Origin: Paguma larvata
Taxonomy: Eukaryota > Chordata > Mammalia > Carnivora > Viverridae
Length of the DNA stretch: 64,000 bases
Assembly: GCA_030068075.1 (NCBI GenBank)
Contig: CM057829.1
Coordinates: 88,961,889 to 89,025,888 of the forward strand
Direction of reading: 5' to 3'
Below the pieces are notes generated by a model, which was given only the letters and a program-made list of their open reading frames with translations, did no database searches and was not told where the DNA came from. Below, piece after piece: positions 58,999 to 63,945 of this stretch. A program made the position numbers and the translations under genes. Each line of letters begins with the position of its first letter. Positions within the stretch are counted from its first letter, which is position 1.

Positions 58999-61338
58999 CA
59001 CCTAAGATTTAGAAAGAAGGTATACAAACAGAAACAGGAATGTGATGGGTGCCAAGGAAGGGCATTTTCAAGAAGTATAATGCTGAATGTTCAGAGAAGT
59101 AAAAAAGAACTGAGAAAAAAATCATTTATTATGGTAACCAGTAAGTTTTTGGTGATCACTGAGAAGGTAATCTCACCAGGACAGAAACTGGTGACCAGGA
59201 AGAAAATACAGAATACTCTTTCTACAAGTCTAATGGTAAAGAAGAGAATGATAGTTAGAGAAATATGAGGGTTAAAGGGCTCTTTTAGCACAAAGAATCT
59301 TGACTTTTTAATAACCCAAATGACAGAGTAAGTAGGACTGGCAAAAATGAAGGTACCAGAGAGAAAATTAAAGAAGATAGAATTAATAAGCAAAGTCCCT
59401 ATGAAAGTGAATCACTAAACTATTGCTCAATGCTAAATATTTAGGTCACCTAAGATGTTCTGAAAAGGTCTCATTGGCTGACATATTAATGTATTATATA
59501 CCATATATTAATGTATTATATACCATGTTATCATACTGAGGATGATAGTAAATATTACTATGATGTTTTAAATGAATCTTCAATATATCTTCTTTTTAGA
59601 GATTTTCTACATGTCTTAAGGACAGATGTAAGGAGGTATAATTGAACCTGCAGTATAGACATTTTTGCTTACCATGGATACAGATATTTTCCACTTTTAC
59701 CTGATCGTTCCAAGTAAAATCAGGACAGATGCTGAGCGTCACTCTGAGGACGGTCCTTGTGATGGGCTGAATGGACGCTTCCATTGTAACTGAAGGAATC
59801 TGATGAACACATTGTTTGACCTTGAGTCCGATATTCACATGATGCAGCATGTGACCTACAAGGAAAACATCACATAGAAGAAATGTGTTTGGACAGAAAA
59901 AAAGCAATATAATCTGACTTGTAAATGGGATTTCAGAGAAGGTGGTTTTATTGCTTGTTTTATGATTTGCTATGTAGAATAGTTGACATTCTTGACCTGG
60001 CATGTTTGAATATTTTGTAATAGTTAACTTGAATTAGCAATTCATAGCTCTGAAAACCGGTATCAAGGTTTCTTCAGCTATTAATAGTGTTCTTAAAACT
60101 ACTGAGACTTGACAGTGTTTAAACTACTATAAACAGTTACATTTCTCCTAGTTAGCTCATGACATATTATAAAAATATTCAGTATTTTGTGAAAACAGCC
60201 ATTAATTTACAGTCTATTTTTATCAACATTATAACTATGATAGGAAATGTTTTGGTAATAAAACACAAATCACCCATCTAAACTCATTTCCAGAAAAAAT
60301 GCTAAAATATAAAATATGGTCACATAGCACACAATTAACCAGTTATACATATTTTCATGAATGATTAGATTCTGAAACAGTTATTTCTGGGAATGCCAGG
60401 GTAGGGAGGGGGGGTCACAAAGAGATGTGACTAAGTATAAACATTTTCCTACTTCAGTCCAAGCAATTAAGTGGAAACAGATTACATTTAATAGTATCAA
60501 TATTTCTTGCCTACCTAGGTTCTTTGTAATATAATTTCTTAAAGCATGTTTGTGAACAGATCAAAATATTCTATGTTCACCAGAATCTGAACTAAAGTGA
60601 CTTTCCTTATTTTGATAAGACATTTATGTGTTACTCCAGTGGGTACTCTTAACTTCCTCGTTTACATCCTCAATTCCTCTCTATTTTTACTGATATTTCC
60701 CTTCTACCATTCTGTCTGAAAAGTGCTCCCACTATACAAGTGAAATAACTACCTCAGCCTCTCTTTACATCTTTGGACCTTATCCTCCCCCTTATTTCCC
60801 TTCAGCCTGACTTCCTTCATGTGTAATGTCTATCCTGTTCAGAATGTGAAATAGTAACTAGTCAATACGTTATACGTTTGTCCAATAAAATGTTCAGGTA
60901 CATAGAAATGTATGTAGAAATAAGTTTTCAATATTATAAGATAAAAGCAGAAAACAAGTTCAATTTACATATTGATACCAAGAGGGATTTAAAATGGTAA
61001 AAATTTATCTTGAGTAATGTGAAAATGCAGAATAGTTCTCTTGTATATCTAATAAGCCATTTTATATATTTGTAGAAAATAATACACGAACCCACTTTTG
61101 CTTCCTTCTTACCTATTTCATCTTTCCTCATGTCTTTCAGCTTATCCACAGTAAGGTTTTTTTCTTCTAATCTTGTTAGAATGTGTGGTGGCAACACTGA
61201 AAACTGTCTCAAAGGGCTAGCCCAACCCCAAAGCCTCTTGTCAATGACTTTACTAAGATTCAGGAGCCTATAGGTCATGGCAGGCCAGCGTTTCCTCAGA
61301 GCAATTTCAAACAGAGCACGAACAATTCTAGCTGCATT
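16400..61338 (-). CDS. ASCC3: ASCC3, internal exons 16 of many (helicase cassette 2 region)
   Basis: Activating signal cointegrator 1 complex subunit 3 is a Ski2-like superfamily 2 helicase with two helicase cassettes. It unwinds DNA 3'-5' for ALKBH3-dependent alkylation repair and, in the ASC-1/RQT complex, splits collided ribosomes. The coding join on the minus strand is 61338-61113, 59855-59701, 57324-57226, 56231-56063, 52804-52584, 51335-51250, 49830-49664, 49554-49409, 49287-49167, 46506-46364, 32921-32784, 32706-32586, 31720-31588, 28203-28078, 16848-16737 and 16534-16400. All introns are GT-AG and phases agree at each junction. The total is 766 codons without a stop. Motifs in order: [53 protein letters not shown] and [12 protein letters not shown]. 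The paralogue SNRNP200 is less likely, because the flanking residues match ASCC3 as I remember it. The gene is partial because both ends lie outside the window. Confidence 0.97.
16737..16848 (-). CDS. ASCC3: ASCC3 window exon 15
   Basis: 112 nt, phase 2 in, phase 0 out. The acceptor is GTTTTCTAG and the donor is GGAGAG followed by GTAGGA. It encodes [19 protein letters not shown], then [18 protein letters not shown], about residues 1769-1806. Compared with the human protein as I remember it, I see possible changes at NLG to NLS, SHLIE to SSLVE and LIELE to LVELE. These need an alignment. A plus-strand open frame over the same bases is a shadow. Confidence 0.94.
16849..18120. other. ASCC3 intron, with a GC-richer 350-bp block
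   Basis: 17390-17740 is markedly less AT-rich than its surroundings and includes an ATGGCGGA (YY1-like) motif near 17495. No coding frame is supported. It may be an old repeat or a regulatory block. Confidence 0.35.
18135..18372 (-). repeat. SINEC with altered 5' end
   Basis: Reverse complement SINE. The flanks AAATGTACAAACTT (18121-18134) and AAATGTAGAAACTT (18373-18386) form a duplication with one mismatch. The head side, about 18335-18372, is rearranged. Confidence 0.9.
18387..19717. other. ASCC3 intron without recognised features
   Basis: AT-rich, unique-looking sequence with no exon or young repeat. Confidence 0.4.
19727..19951 (+). repeat. SINEC_Fc-type SINE
   Basis: Head GGGTGGCTCAGTCGGTTAAG, body ending in CTCTCTCTCAAAAATAAAC. 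Direct repeat TTGTCTTCT is at 19718-19726 and 19952-19960. Confidence 0.95.
19961..22014. other. ASCC3 intron, repeat-poor; candidate conserved non-coding block
   Basis: About 20640-21310 has balanced composition, no recognised repeat, and a near-perfect hairpin (TCAACCTGC, loop, GCAGGGTTGA) at 20694-20717. It looks like single-copy conserved sequence. 21556-21650 is TA/CA simple sequence, including CTCACACACACACACACG near 21630. Confidence 0.35.
22027..22236 (+). repeat. SINEC SINE with 12-bp target duplication
   Basis: Head GGGGCACCTGGGCGGCTCAG and an A15 tail. AACTTTTAACAG is at 22015-22026 and 22237-22248. Confidence 0.95.
22640..22845 (+). repeat. MIR SINE, well preserved
   Basis: CCTGAATTCCAGTGCCGCCT, then AGCTTCTTCATCTATAAAAT and TAAATGAGTTAGGCTCTC follow MIR order. 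Confidence 0.8.
22965..23395 (+). mobile_element. Solitary LTR-like element (ERV class uncertain)
   Basis: A GC-richer 430-bp block with a polyadenylation signal AATAAA at 23245-23250 and a pyrimidine-rich U3/R-like part. Its 3' end carries CACATTTGGTGGCCC twice (23328-23342 and 23362-23376). TGG after a CA-TT end resembles an LTR/primer-binding-site junction. No pol-like coding follows. The family is not identified and the boundaries are approximate. Confidence 0.55.
23400..24255. other. ASCC3 intron with TA-rich simple repeat
   Basis: 23790-23870 is a TATATG/TATA run. The rest is AT-rich without recognised features. Confidence 0.4.
24256..24604 (+). repeat. L2 LINE 3' fragment
   Basis: CCCTACAATGGTTCTTATAT, CAAAGTCCTTACCATGACC and TTTCTCACCCCTTTCGAGTC follow the L2 3' end order. 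Confidence 0.7.
24605..24828 (-). repeat. Old L1 3' end fragment
   Basis: TATCATTAACTATAGTCACT and TTATAACTGGAAGTTTATAT are typical of mammalian L1M 3' ends in reverse complement. Confidence 0.6.
24842..25038 (-). repeat. SINEC, older subtype, with 13-bp target duplication
   Basis: Reverse complement. Body reads GAATCTTAAGCAAGCTCCAT and CATGACCTGGGCCAAAATCA. GCACTCATCACCT is at 24829-24841 and 25039-25051. It lacks the feline-specific body. Confidence 0.93.
25085..25205 (+). repeat. L2 3' terminus
   Basis: CTACAATAGTACCTGACACA followed by GTAAGCACTCAATAAATGTT and TACTGAATTAA. Confidence 0.7.
25819..25882. repeat. (GT)n-(GC)n simple repeat, strongly Z-DNA-prone
   Basis: 64 bp of perfect purine-pyrimidine alternation. 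It ends in GTGCGCGCACGCGCATGTGC, a GC-rich part with several CpGs inside an AT-rich intron. Confidence 0.97.
26053..26128. repeat. Local tandem duplication, about 48-bp unit
   Basis: TTATTTATTTTTTGAGGAAC followed by CTCTGT occurs twice, about 48 bp apart, separated by a TTTA run, inside the old L1. Confidence 0.9.
26295..26400 (+). repeat. MIR SINE fragment
   Basis: GCTTTCTGACAAAGTAGTTC, then AGCAAGTCACTTCGTTTGC, a diverged MIR core. Confidence 0.5.
26922..27105 (+). repeat. SINEC SINE, internally shortened
   Basis: Head AGGGTGCCTGAGTGGCTCAG. The stretch between the tRNA-like head and CAGCTCAGAGCCTGGAGTC is shorter than in sister copies. Flanks TTCACCAGAGCC and CTCACCACAGCC form an imperfect duplication. 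Confidence 0.9.
27322..27510 (+). repeat. SINEC SINE
   Basis: Head AGGGTACCTGGGTGGCTCAG with a short deletion after it, and a (TC)n-A9 end. Flanks AGATCAGCC and AAATCAGCT. Confidence 0.9.
27781..28077. other. ASCC3 intron next to exon 14
   Basis: Nothing recognised apart from the splice donor sequence at its end. Confidence 0.5.
28078..28203 (-). CDS. ASCC3: ASCC3 window exon 14 (winged-helix region)
   Basis: 126 nt, phase 2 in, phase 2 out. The acceptor is CTATACAG and the donor is CCCCAG followed by GTAAGC. It encodes [20 protein letters not shown], then [17 protein letters not shown] and IMNP (about residues 1727-1768). This is the winged-helix part after cassette 2. An 11.2-kb intron follows. 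Confidence 0.95.
28590..28735 (+). repeat. Old L1 3' fragment
   Basis: GGCTAAATAAATTATGATGC followed by GGGACAATATGCAGAT resembles old L1 3' ends in sense. Confidence 0.5.
28750..29288 (+). mobile_element. SINE-spacer-SINE composite within one target duplication
   Basis: A tailless SINEC_Fc (28750-28935), 149 bp of unrelated sequence (28936-29084) and a complete SINEC_Fc with A-rich tail (29085-29288). The repeat AAAAAAATAAGTTTCTA occurs at 28733-28749 and 29289-29305, outside the whole unit. The second tail may share some of the A residues. No duplication is seen around either SINE alone. Confidence 0.75.
29300..29590 (+). repeat. Old L1 3' fragment
   Basis: ACTATGACCCAGCAATTTCA and GCAACATTATTTGTAAGAG are recognisable L1M 3' phrases. 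Confidence 0.65.
29591..30830 (-). repeat. Old L1 ORF2 region, reverse complement
   Basis: The reverse complement contains the reverse-transcriptase stretch ATCAACAAAGCCAAAAGTTG (30637-30656 on the plus strand). T-rich ORF2-type sequence surrounds it without a long open frame. The first 170 bp may be a separate old L1 piece. Confidence 0.7.
31190..31405 (-). repeat. MIR SINE
   Basis: TGCTTGCTATGTGATAGACC, ATCATCTCCATTTTACAGAT and GTAGTGATATGAACCCAGGT, MIR in reverse complement, nearly full length. Confidence 0.85.
31588..31720 (-). CDS. ASCC3: ASCC3 window exon 13 (motif VI)
   Basis: 133 nt, phase 1 in, phase 2 out. The acceptor is CTTTTTTATAG and the donor is TCAAG followed by GTAAAT. It encodes [17 protein letters not shown], then [19 protein letters not shown] and PFPVES (about residues 1683-1726). 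[12 protein letters not shown] is motif VI, with both arginine-finger positions kept. Confidence 0.97.
32204..32311 (+). repeat. SINEC SINE truncated at its 3' side
   Basis: Head GGGGGAGCCTAGGTGGGGCA through CTCTGTGCTGACAGCTCAG, then it stops abruptly without CT-rich body or tail. Loss of the 3' half is unusual for a retroposed SINE and implies a later deletion. Confidence 0.88.
32586..32706 (-). CDS. ASCC3: ASCC3 window exon 12 (motif V)
   Basis: 121 nt, phase 0 in, phase 1 out. The acceptor is TTTTCTAG and the donor is TTACAG followed by GTAATT. It encodes [17 protein letters not shown], then [19 protein letters not shown] and PIT (about residues 1643-1682). [13 protein letters not shown] is motif V, which senses nucleotide and binds the tracked strand. 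Confidence 0.96.
32707..32783 (-). other. ASCC3: 77-bp ASCC3 mini-intron
   Basis: GTAGTT at the 5' end and TTTTCTAG at the 3' end, with AT-rich sequence between. It separates exons 11 and 12, whose reading is confirmed on both sides. Confidence 0.93.
32784..32921 (-). CDS. ASCC3: ASCC3 window exon 11
   Basis: 138 nt, 46 whole codons, phase 0 at both ends. The acceptor is TACTTGCAG and the donor is TTCAG followed by GTAGTT. It encodes [19 protein letters not shown], the [14 protein letters not shown] signature of Ski2-like helicases, and ends VNCKVQ (about residues 1597-1642). The 77-bp intron to exon 12 is among the shortest plausible for a mammal. Confidence 0.96.
32922..35405. other. ASCC3 intron, largely unclassified
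   Basis: A MIR-like piece lies at 33370-33460 (ACTTAATGACCCAAGTCAAG and TTTGGGGCCTCAGCTTCCTC). 34620-34665 is rich in ATTAACATTAAT palindromic steps. Otherwise nothing is recognised. Confidence 0.4.
35406..35495 (-). repeat. MIR SINE fragment
   Basis: TTGTTATGTGTCAGGCACTA and TCACATTTAATCCTTTACA in MIR reverse-complement order. Confidence 0.65.
35496..37146. other. ASCC3 intron without recognised features
   Basis: AT-rich unique-looking sequence with a T run at about 35997-36011. Open frames of 60-85 codons here have no support. Confidence 0.4.
37147..37470 (-). repeat. Carnivore L1 3' end
   Basis: TAATTTAAATCCAAGTTATT, TGCTCGTCACCCATTTAGCC, CCTCAGTTTGTTCTCTGTAT and GGTCTCTTATGGTTTGTCTC, reverse complement. 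Confidence 0.85.
37690..37925 (-). repeat. MIR SINE, near full length
   Basis: ACTCACTGAACATTTACTTC, TTAATCCTTAACAACAATCT, TCCTTTTACAGAGGAAGG and TAAACCTAGAAGACCTGGCT, reverse-complement MIR. Confidence 0.85.
38113..38318 (-). repeat. SINEC SINE with 16-bp target duplication and foldback head
   Basis: Older SINEC type in reverse complement. ATTAGCAAACCTATTT is at 38097-38112 and 38319-38334. In its head, CTTGTAAGC (38281-38289) and GCTTACAAG (38303-38311) form a perfect inverted repeat. It replaces the usual GAGCCACCCAGGCG-type end. Confidence 0.93.
38590..38800 (+). repeat. MIR SINE
   Basis: ACATGGGCTCTGAGTTAACT, CAGGCAAATTACTTAATTC and ACCTCTGTAAAACTGGGATA, MIR in sense. Confidence 0.8.
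39340..40262 (+). repeat. L2 LINE 3' region
   Basis: A pyrimidine-rich L2 pattern: CTCTACCGTGAGTCACTCAA, TTGATTCTTTTCATTTTCTC, GAATGTGAATTCCATAAGGG and terminal CAATGAATAAATGACTG. Confidence 0.65.
40263..40735 (+). repeat. L2 LINE 3' end, second copy
   Basis: AAGGCCTTACATGAGCTGGC, TTCTCAGCTTAAACGTTACC, CTTAAAGAAGTCTTCTTTAA, GTTGAGCTCCTTGAGGACTG and TATTCAATAAATATGTTAC are a clear L2 3' end. Confidence 0.8.
41230..42260 (+). pseudogene. Endogenous retrovirus pol remnant (RNase H tail to integrase)
   Basis: A 176-codon open frame (41278-41808) resembles the end of RNase H followed by the integrase zinc-binding and early catalytic region of a class I-like (gammaretrovirus-related) endogenous retrovirus. 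Recognisable pieces are [27 protein letters not shown] (the Cys-x2-Cys pair) and a motif near SRMDTLD where the first catalytic aspartate would be. After a stop at 41806 the similarity seems to continue in another frame to about 41950. No promoter, gag or env was recognised nearby. It is antisense to ASCC3 and clearly inactive. Confidence 0.7.
42655..42750. repeat. AT-rich minisatellite, 16-17-bp unit
   Basis: About six imperfect copies of ATATTTGCTATATCAT, with TATATA expansions between some. Confidence 0.93.
42780..43640. other. Unclassified block after the ERV remnant
   Basis: It is less AT-rich than flanking intron. It has no long open frame and no identified family. It may be more of the retroviral remnant or its LTR, but I could not support this. 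Confidence 0.3.
43662..43862 (-). repeat. SINEC_Fc-type SINE
   Basis: Reverse complement, terminal CACCCACGCGCCCC. Flanks AAAAAGTCCTCC (43650-43661) and AAAAAGTCTTCC (43863-43874). Confidence 0.94.
43875..45559. other. ASCC3 intron with an (AC)n microsatellite
   Basis: The (AC)12 run is at about 44364-44387. No other feature is recognised. Confidence 0.45.
45560..46010 (+). repeat. Old L1 (L1M) 3' region
   Basis: TAAAACTGTTACTCTCACAC, TATTTGACCCATTAATTTTA and ACAATGGAATAGCCACATAA followed by GTGTAGCCATAAAAAAAC, the L1 3' end in sense. Confidence 0.7.
46364..46506 (-). CDS. ASCC3: ASCC3 window exon 10 (motif IV)
   Basis: 143 nt, phase 1 in, phase 0 out. The acceptor is TTTTCAATAG and the donor is AGAGAG followed by GTAGGC. 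It encodes [20 protein letters not shown], then [20 protein letters not shown] and NMDERE (about residues 1549-1596). [11 protein letters not shown] is motif IV at the start of the second RecA-like domain. The 13.4-kb intron that follows contains the retroviral remnant. Confidence 0.96.
46507..47029. other. ASCC3 intron between exons 9 and 10, distal part
   Basis: Unique-looking sequence without recognised repeat. Confidence 0.4.
47031..47259 (+). repeat. SINEC_Fc-type SINE
   Basis: Head AGGCACCTGGGTGGCTCAGT, (TC)n, A-rich tail. Flanks AAGAGAGAGTTTGT and AAGAGAGATTTTGT are a duplication with one mismatch. Confidence 0.93.
47270..48609. other. ASCC3 intron; candidate conserved element at 48100-48480
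   Basis: About 48100-48480 has no repeat, balanced composition and homeodomain-type cores such as CTAATTACAG (48329-48338). It also has GGTGTGGCTGAGCAGCTCAC. It resembles a developmental enhancer; conservation was not tested. Confidence 0.35.
48632..48844 (-). repeat. Young SINEC_Fc-type SINE with more than 20-bp target duplication
   Basis: Reverse complement full-length SINE. AAAAATTTTACACTTTTTTT recurs at 48610 and at 48845 without mismatch. Confidence 0.96.
49167..49287 (-). CDS. ASCC3: ASCC3 window exon 9 (RecA1-RecA2 linker)
   Basis: 121 nt, phase 0 in, phase 1 out. The acceptor is TTACTCTAG and the donor is TCAAG followed by GTAAGC. It encodes [20 protein letters not shown] and then [20 protein letters not shown], about residues 1509-1548. 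The segment links the ATP-binding half to the C-terminal RecA-like half of cassette 2. A 121-bp intron separates it from exon 8. Confidence 0.95.
49409..49554 (-). CDS. ASCC3: ASCC3 window exon 8 (motif III)
   Basis: 146 nt, phase 1 in, phase 0 out. The acceptor is CTATTTCCCAG and the donor is CATCAG followed by GTATGT. It encodes [14 protein letters not shown], then [20 protein letters not shown] and IHQ (about residues 1460-1508). LSTALAN is helicase motif III, which couples ATP hydrolysis to unwinding. Only 109 bp of intron separate it from exon 7. Confidence 0.96.
49664..49830 (-). CDS. ASCC3: ASCC3 window exon 7 (DEIH box)
   Basis: 167 nt, phase 2 in, phase 1 out. The acceptor is CCTTTCCAG. 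The donor is CTTG followed by GTGGGT, a weaker site than its neighbours. It holds motif Ib (ELTGD), [10 protein letters not shown] and the Walker B box IIDEIHLLG, whose aspartate and glutamate co-ordinate Mg-ATP and drive hydrolysis. The DEIH, rather than DEAD or DEVH, marks the second cassette of ASCC3. Confidence 0.97.
49831..50464. other. ASCC3 intron between exons 6 and 7
   Basis: Nothing recognised. Confidence 0.45.
50465..50860 (-). repeat. Old L1-like fragment
   Basis: ATATTCATATGGTTCAAAGA, CTGGAGATCATTCCTTCGGT and ACCACAATGAATAACTTTGT match an old LINE 3' region in reverse complement. The family is not certain. Confidence 0.5.
51250..51335 (-). CDS. ASCC3: ASCC3 window exon 6 (motif Ia)
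   Basis: 86 nt, phase 0 in, phase 2 out. The acceptor is CCATTTTCAG and the donor is AAAAA followed by GTAAGT. It encodes [18 protein letters not shown] and ends EEKLGKK, about residues 1376-1403. [10 protein letters not shown] is helicase motif Ia, which contacts the nucleic-acid backbone. The lysine codon at its end is split across the junction. Confidence 0.95.
51336..52583. other. ASCC3 intron between exons 5 and 6
   Basis: AT-rich, no repeat recognised, no coding frame. Confidence 0.45.
52584..52804 (-). CDS. ASCC3: ASCC3 window exon 5 (Walker A of helicase cassette 2)
   Basis: 221 nt, phase 1 in, phase 0 out. The acceptor is CTTTTCAG and the donor is AAAG followed by GTCTGT. It carries the Q-motif-like stretch [13 protein letters not shown] and the phosphate-binding motif [10 protein letters not shown] (about residues 1349-1357), then [17 protein letters not shown]. 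The catalytic lysine and threonine of Walker A are intact, as expected for the ATPase-competent second cassette. Confidence 0.97.
52805..54544. other. ASCC3 intron with TA-rich simple repeat
   Basis: 53036-53108 is a TATACA/TATATG run. The remainder has no recognised features. Confidence 0.4.
54545..54885 (+). repeat. Carnivore L1 3' end
   Basis: AACATGGATGGAACTGGAGG, AAATAAGTCAGTCAGAAAAA, TGACGGGCATTAAAGAGGGC and TGAACACTGGGTGTTATATG, ending AAAATAAACTA. It is a purine-rich 3' UTR in sense. Confidence 0.9.
55112..55234 (-). repeat. Short SINEC, older subtype lacking the GA-rich body
   Basis: TAAGTAGGCTTCATGCTTAG through GCCGACTGAACCACCCTGGT. Flanks CTAAGGATTTTT and CTAAAGATATTTTT. Confidence 0.85.
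55240..56062. other. ASCC3 intron next to exon 4
   Basis: Nothing recognised. Confidence 0.45.
56063..56231 (-). CDS. ASCC3: ASCC3 window exon 4 (end of SEC63 domain 1)
   Basis: 169 nt, phase 0 in, phase 1 out. The acceptor is CACATTAG and the donor is ACAG followed by GTAACA. It encodes [20 protein letters not shown], then [15 protein letters not shown], and ends [11 protein letters not shown] (about residues 1246-1301). It closes the first SEC63 module and begins the linker into helicase cassette 2. Confidence 0.95.
56232..57225. other. ASCC3 intron between exons 3 and 4
   Basis: Contains a local tandem duplication of ACCTAAAGTTATTA at about 56870-56912 with TTTTTATTTA spacers. Otherwise unclassified. 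Confidence 0.5.
57226..57324 (-). CDS. ASCC3: ASCC3 window exon 3 (SEC63 domain 1)
   Basis: 99 nt, 33 whole codons, phase 0 at both ends, so skipping it would keep the frame. The acceptor is TTTCTTCTAG and the donor is CAG followed by GTAAAC. It encodes [15 protein letters not shown] and ends FLVLKKQ, about residues 1213-1245. It was too short to stand out as an open frame and was placed by splice sites and by continuity with the exons on either side. Confidence 0.95.
57395..57790 (-). repeat. Old L1 3' fragment
   Basis: TTTTACTGATATATAATTTA, TACAGTTCAATGGCTTTAAT, AATAGAATCATAGGTGGTCT and CAAATAATATTCCATTGGAT, reverse-complement L1M 3' end. Confidence 0.75.
57791..58505. other. Probable old repeat of unknown family
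   Basis: 57800-58290 is less AT-rich and looks like decayed interspersed repeat, ending in CAACAGCCTTCTAACTGATA. I cannot name the family. Confidence 0.3.
58510..58640 (-). repeat. MIR SINE fragment
   Basis: TTCTCACAGAAATTCTGTGA, then TTTACAGATGAGGAAGCTGA, MIR in reverse complement. Confidence 0.7.
58946..58994. repeat. (AC)24 microsatellite
   Basis: An uninterrupted AC run of 49 bp within the ASCC3 intron between exons 2 and 3. Confidence 0.98.
59481..59525. repeat. 22-23-bp tandem duplication
   Basis: ATATTAATGTATTATATACC occurs twice back to back, each followed by AT. Confidence 0.95.
59701..59855 (-). CDS. ASCC3: ASCC3 window exon 2 (SEC63 domain 1)
   Basis: 155 nt, phase 1 in, phase 0 out. 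The acceptor is TTCCTTGTAG and the donor is CAG followed by GTAAAA. The product reads [15 protein letters not shown] at the start, contains [17 protein letters not shown], and ends at FTWNDQ. This is the start of the immunoglobulin-like beta-sandwich of SEC63 domain 1 (about residues 1161-1212). The downstream open frame to 59596 is read-through into the intron. Confidence 0.95.
59856..61112. other. ASCC3 intron between exons 1 and 2
   Basis: No repeat confidently recognised. A pyrimidine-rich part at 60640-60840 may be an L2 fragment. Confidence 0.4.
61113..61338 (-). CDS. ASCC3: ASCC3 window exon 1 (SEC63 domain 1, helical part)
   Basis: 226 nt, phase 0 in, phase 1 out. The acceptor is a T-rich tract ending in CAG before AATGCAGC; the donor is GAAATAG followed by GTAAG. 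It encodes about residues 1086-1160, beginning [13 protein letters not shown] and ending [10 protein letters not shown]. The segment is alpha-helical and belongs to the SEC63/Brl-like module that packs against helicase cassette 1. A longer open frame (60934-61440) runs through both splice sites by chance. Confidence 0.95.
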
Positions 61339-61799
61339 CTGAAAAACAAAAAGGGGGTCGATGGTTAGGAAAAGTGTACTTTTAAATTTGTCAAATTTGT
61401 CTTTTACACTCCGTTTTAAAAGAAGTATGCCAAGTTGCACCCTTTAATTGTGGGCAACATCTATTCTCATATAACCCTATTTATCTTTATTATTCCAACA
61501 TTAAGAATAATTATATCCTTCATATGTGGATGTTATCTTGGTTCATGCTCAGATGGCAGCCTTGTTTCCAAGTTCTCAGGAAGCTCCACCCTACTCCCTA
61601 ACCAGGAATGAAGGAGATAAAAAGTATGTAAAGTACTTAGGAGGCTGTTGAGACCACTTAGAAGATACAGTCGAGGATACCCTTGGGTATATAGTGGAAT
61701 GATTAGTCTACTTGGAAAAATAAGGAGGACTTTGGGATCCAGTCAGACAGAAAAATTAGTGAAAGAAGAGTGATAAAGGAAATACTGATGAGTGCAGAT

Positions 61800-62045
61800 A
61801 CCTGTATTAGTGGCTCCCTAAAAACCAAGTAACGTATTAACAGCTTTATGTATCTAATTTAATCTGTATATTATCTCATTTAATCTTTATAGGAAATGCA
61901 TTTGATTAGTCTTGATATTATGAAGATAGTAGAACTTGGCACACTTAATAATCTGACCAAGATCACACAGATAGTTTGTGTCAGAGTATCTATTCAAAGC
62001 TAGGTCTAAACAATTTCAATTTAACTCCAAGATTCTAAATTCAGT
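61800..62045 (-). repeat. MIR SINE, diverged
   Basis: TATCTCATTTAATCTTTATA, TAATCTGACCAAGATCACAC and TCAAAGCTAGGTCTAAAC in MIR reverse-complement order. Confidence 0.65.
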
Positions 62046-62049
62046 GGTC

Positions 62050-63721
62050 AGGATAATTTCATGAATAGACATATAGAAAGTTACAATGACTGAAGCCTCT
62101 TAAACATCTCCACAGTTAGCTTCTATTTGTTTTGCCCTCTTCCCTCTATCATTAACTTTGCAGATTTTCACTGAAGACTTCTTTTAAAGTCATAAGCTTG
62201 GAGATACCTCACAGAATCTAATGACATCTATATCTGAAAATGAAGAATGTTAAAATTTGGTCAAAATCATAAAAAGAGATGAAAAAGAAGATTTTAGATA
62301 GCAAAAATGAAATTATGAGGTAAAAGTGATCATAAGAGTTAAGGGATTTGTTCTTACATTGTATATAAAATATTTATTTGTTTCTTGACAATTTCAACTA
62401 CTTTTTATCGGTATCAGAAAGTTAAGAACAAAAATGGTATTTAGAAGTATAAGGACAGGTCGGATACCCATTAAAAATTACAGGATGGCTTTTATTAGGC
62501 CCGGAGAATGAGCAGTAAAATGACATTTTGATTATTATATGTACTAAGTAGATCTTCTTCTTGTATCATTCCTAGTTGCTCTTATAAGAAGATGCCAGGC
62601 TAATTTTCCCAACTATATTTGAAAGTATGTTATTTTTCTAAGTCAGAACCTATAGGTGTTCCCCTAAAGCGAAAAGAAATGGAAGGAGAAATCCCATGTG
62701 AGATATAGCAGGCATTTTAATCTGGAATGATATAAACTGAGTGGGAATAATGATCAAAGTCTCTAAAATGTGCAGTTTAGAGAAGCTAAATATAGGATTC
62801 TTTATAAAATGGTAGAATATTTGAGGTAAGGATTTATCTCAGGATCTGAGATAATCAAGTTTTAGAAATACAGAAGGGATTATTAATATTTTACAGAGCT
62901 GAGAGGGTGTTTGTGGAACTGTTGGTAGCTTACACTTAAAATATAAACTCAAAAGTACTTTATCGCATGCATTCAAGAATAATAAACCCACAATGGCCAT
63001 TTAAGAAAAACCAGGATGCTTTGAGATATAGCCTTAATTTTCTGAGACTGACTTTCTGGGCACCAATCATGAAGAAACCGTAAGTTTTACACTGTAAAGC
63101 AATTCATGTGTCAGTTTTCATAATCTTGAATCAAGCAGAAATGGGTCAGATTATTCATCTGGAACCCAGAAAAGCTTTACTTTTTAGTTAAGTCATTAAC
63201 TGTTTCAATATAAAATATTAGAAAATGTAAAATGACAATATTATATTATTTATCAGAAAAACAGATAAAACAAAAGAAGTTAGAAACAGTGGTTCCTATA
63301 GCAGCCACAGGTTTTGAGAATATATATAAATTTTTATGGCAGGAAACACATGTGTTCCAAAATGCAAAAAGAAAAGGAAGCTTTCACCACATACACATTT
63401 GCTTTACAGAGTATATGAAATCACCTGTTTCCTTGGCTACTTTGATTAAATTACTGAATTCATTCAAGTTGTTTGCCAATATATCTTGGTTCATGTTTGC
63501 AAGTATTTCATGTTTATAGTTATCTTAAAGCACTCCTGAGTATTTGTGGCTGTTAATACTAATTTATTTAACACAAACATACTTTTTCTATATAAAGTTT
63601 TTGAACAAAATCACCAACATAAGATACACAGCAGAATCATTTCTATATTTAAAATAAGATTACGTTTTTATCTTTCCTTAACTTAGAGGAGGCATTACTC
63701 AATAAAAAAATGATAAAACGT
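62050..63721. other. ASCC3 intron upstream of exon 1
   Basis: No ASCC3 exon is seen before residue 1086 and no repeat is recognised. A 95-codon open frame at 63232-63519 has no known domain. Confidence 0.4.
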
Positions 63722-63945
63722 TATTTTTTAATTTTAATTTTATTTTAATTACAGTATAGCTAACATACAGTGTTATAGCAGTGTCAGGTGTTCAATATAG
63801 TGATTCGACAATTCCATACATCATACTGGTGCTCATCATGACAAGTATACTCCTTAATTCCCATCCCCTATTTCACTACTCCCCCCCACTCACCTCCCCT
63901 CTGGTAACCATCCATTTGTTCTCAACAATTAAGAGTCTGTTTCTT
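63722..63945 (-). repeat. Carnivore L1 3' end, interrupted by a SINE
   Basis: CAGTATAGCTAACATACAGT, TAGTGATTCGACAATTCCAT, CTCCCCTCTGGTAACCATCC and AATTAAGAGTCTGTTTCTT, reverse complement. The SINE starts immediately after it. Confidence 0.9.

Noticed and set aside
59596..60003. 135-codon frame as a separate gene
   Set aside because: It is ASCC3 exon 2 read through both splice sites into intron.
60934..61440. 168-codon frame as a complete small protein
   Set aside because: Only 61113-61338 is coding (ASCC3 exon 1). The extensions are intronic and the splice sites are clear.
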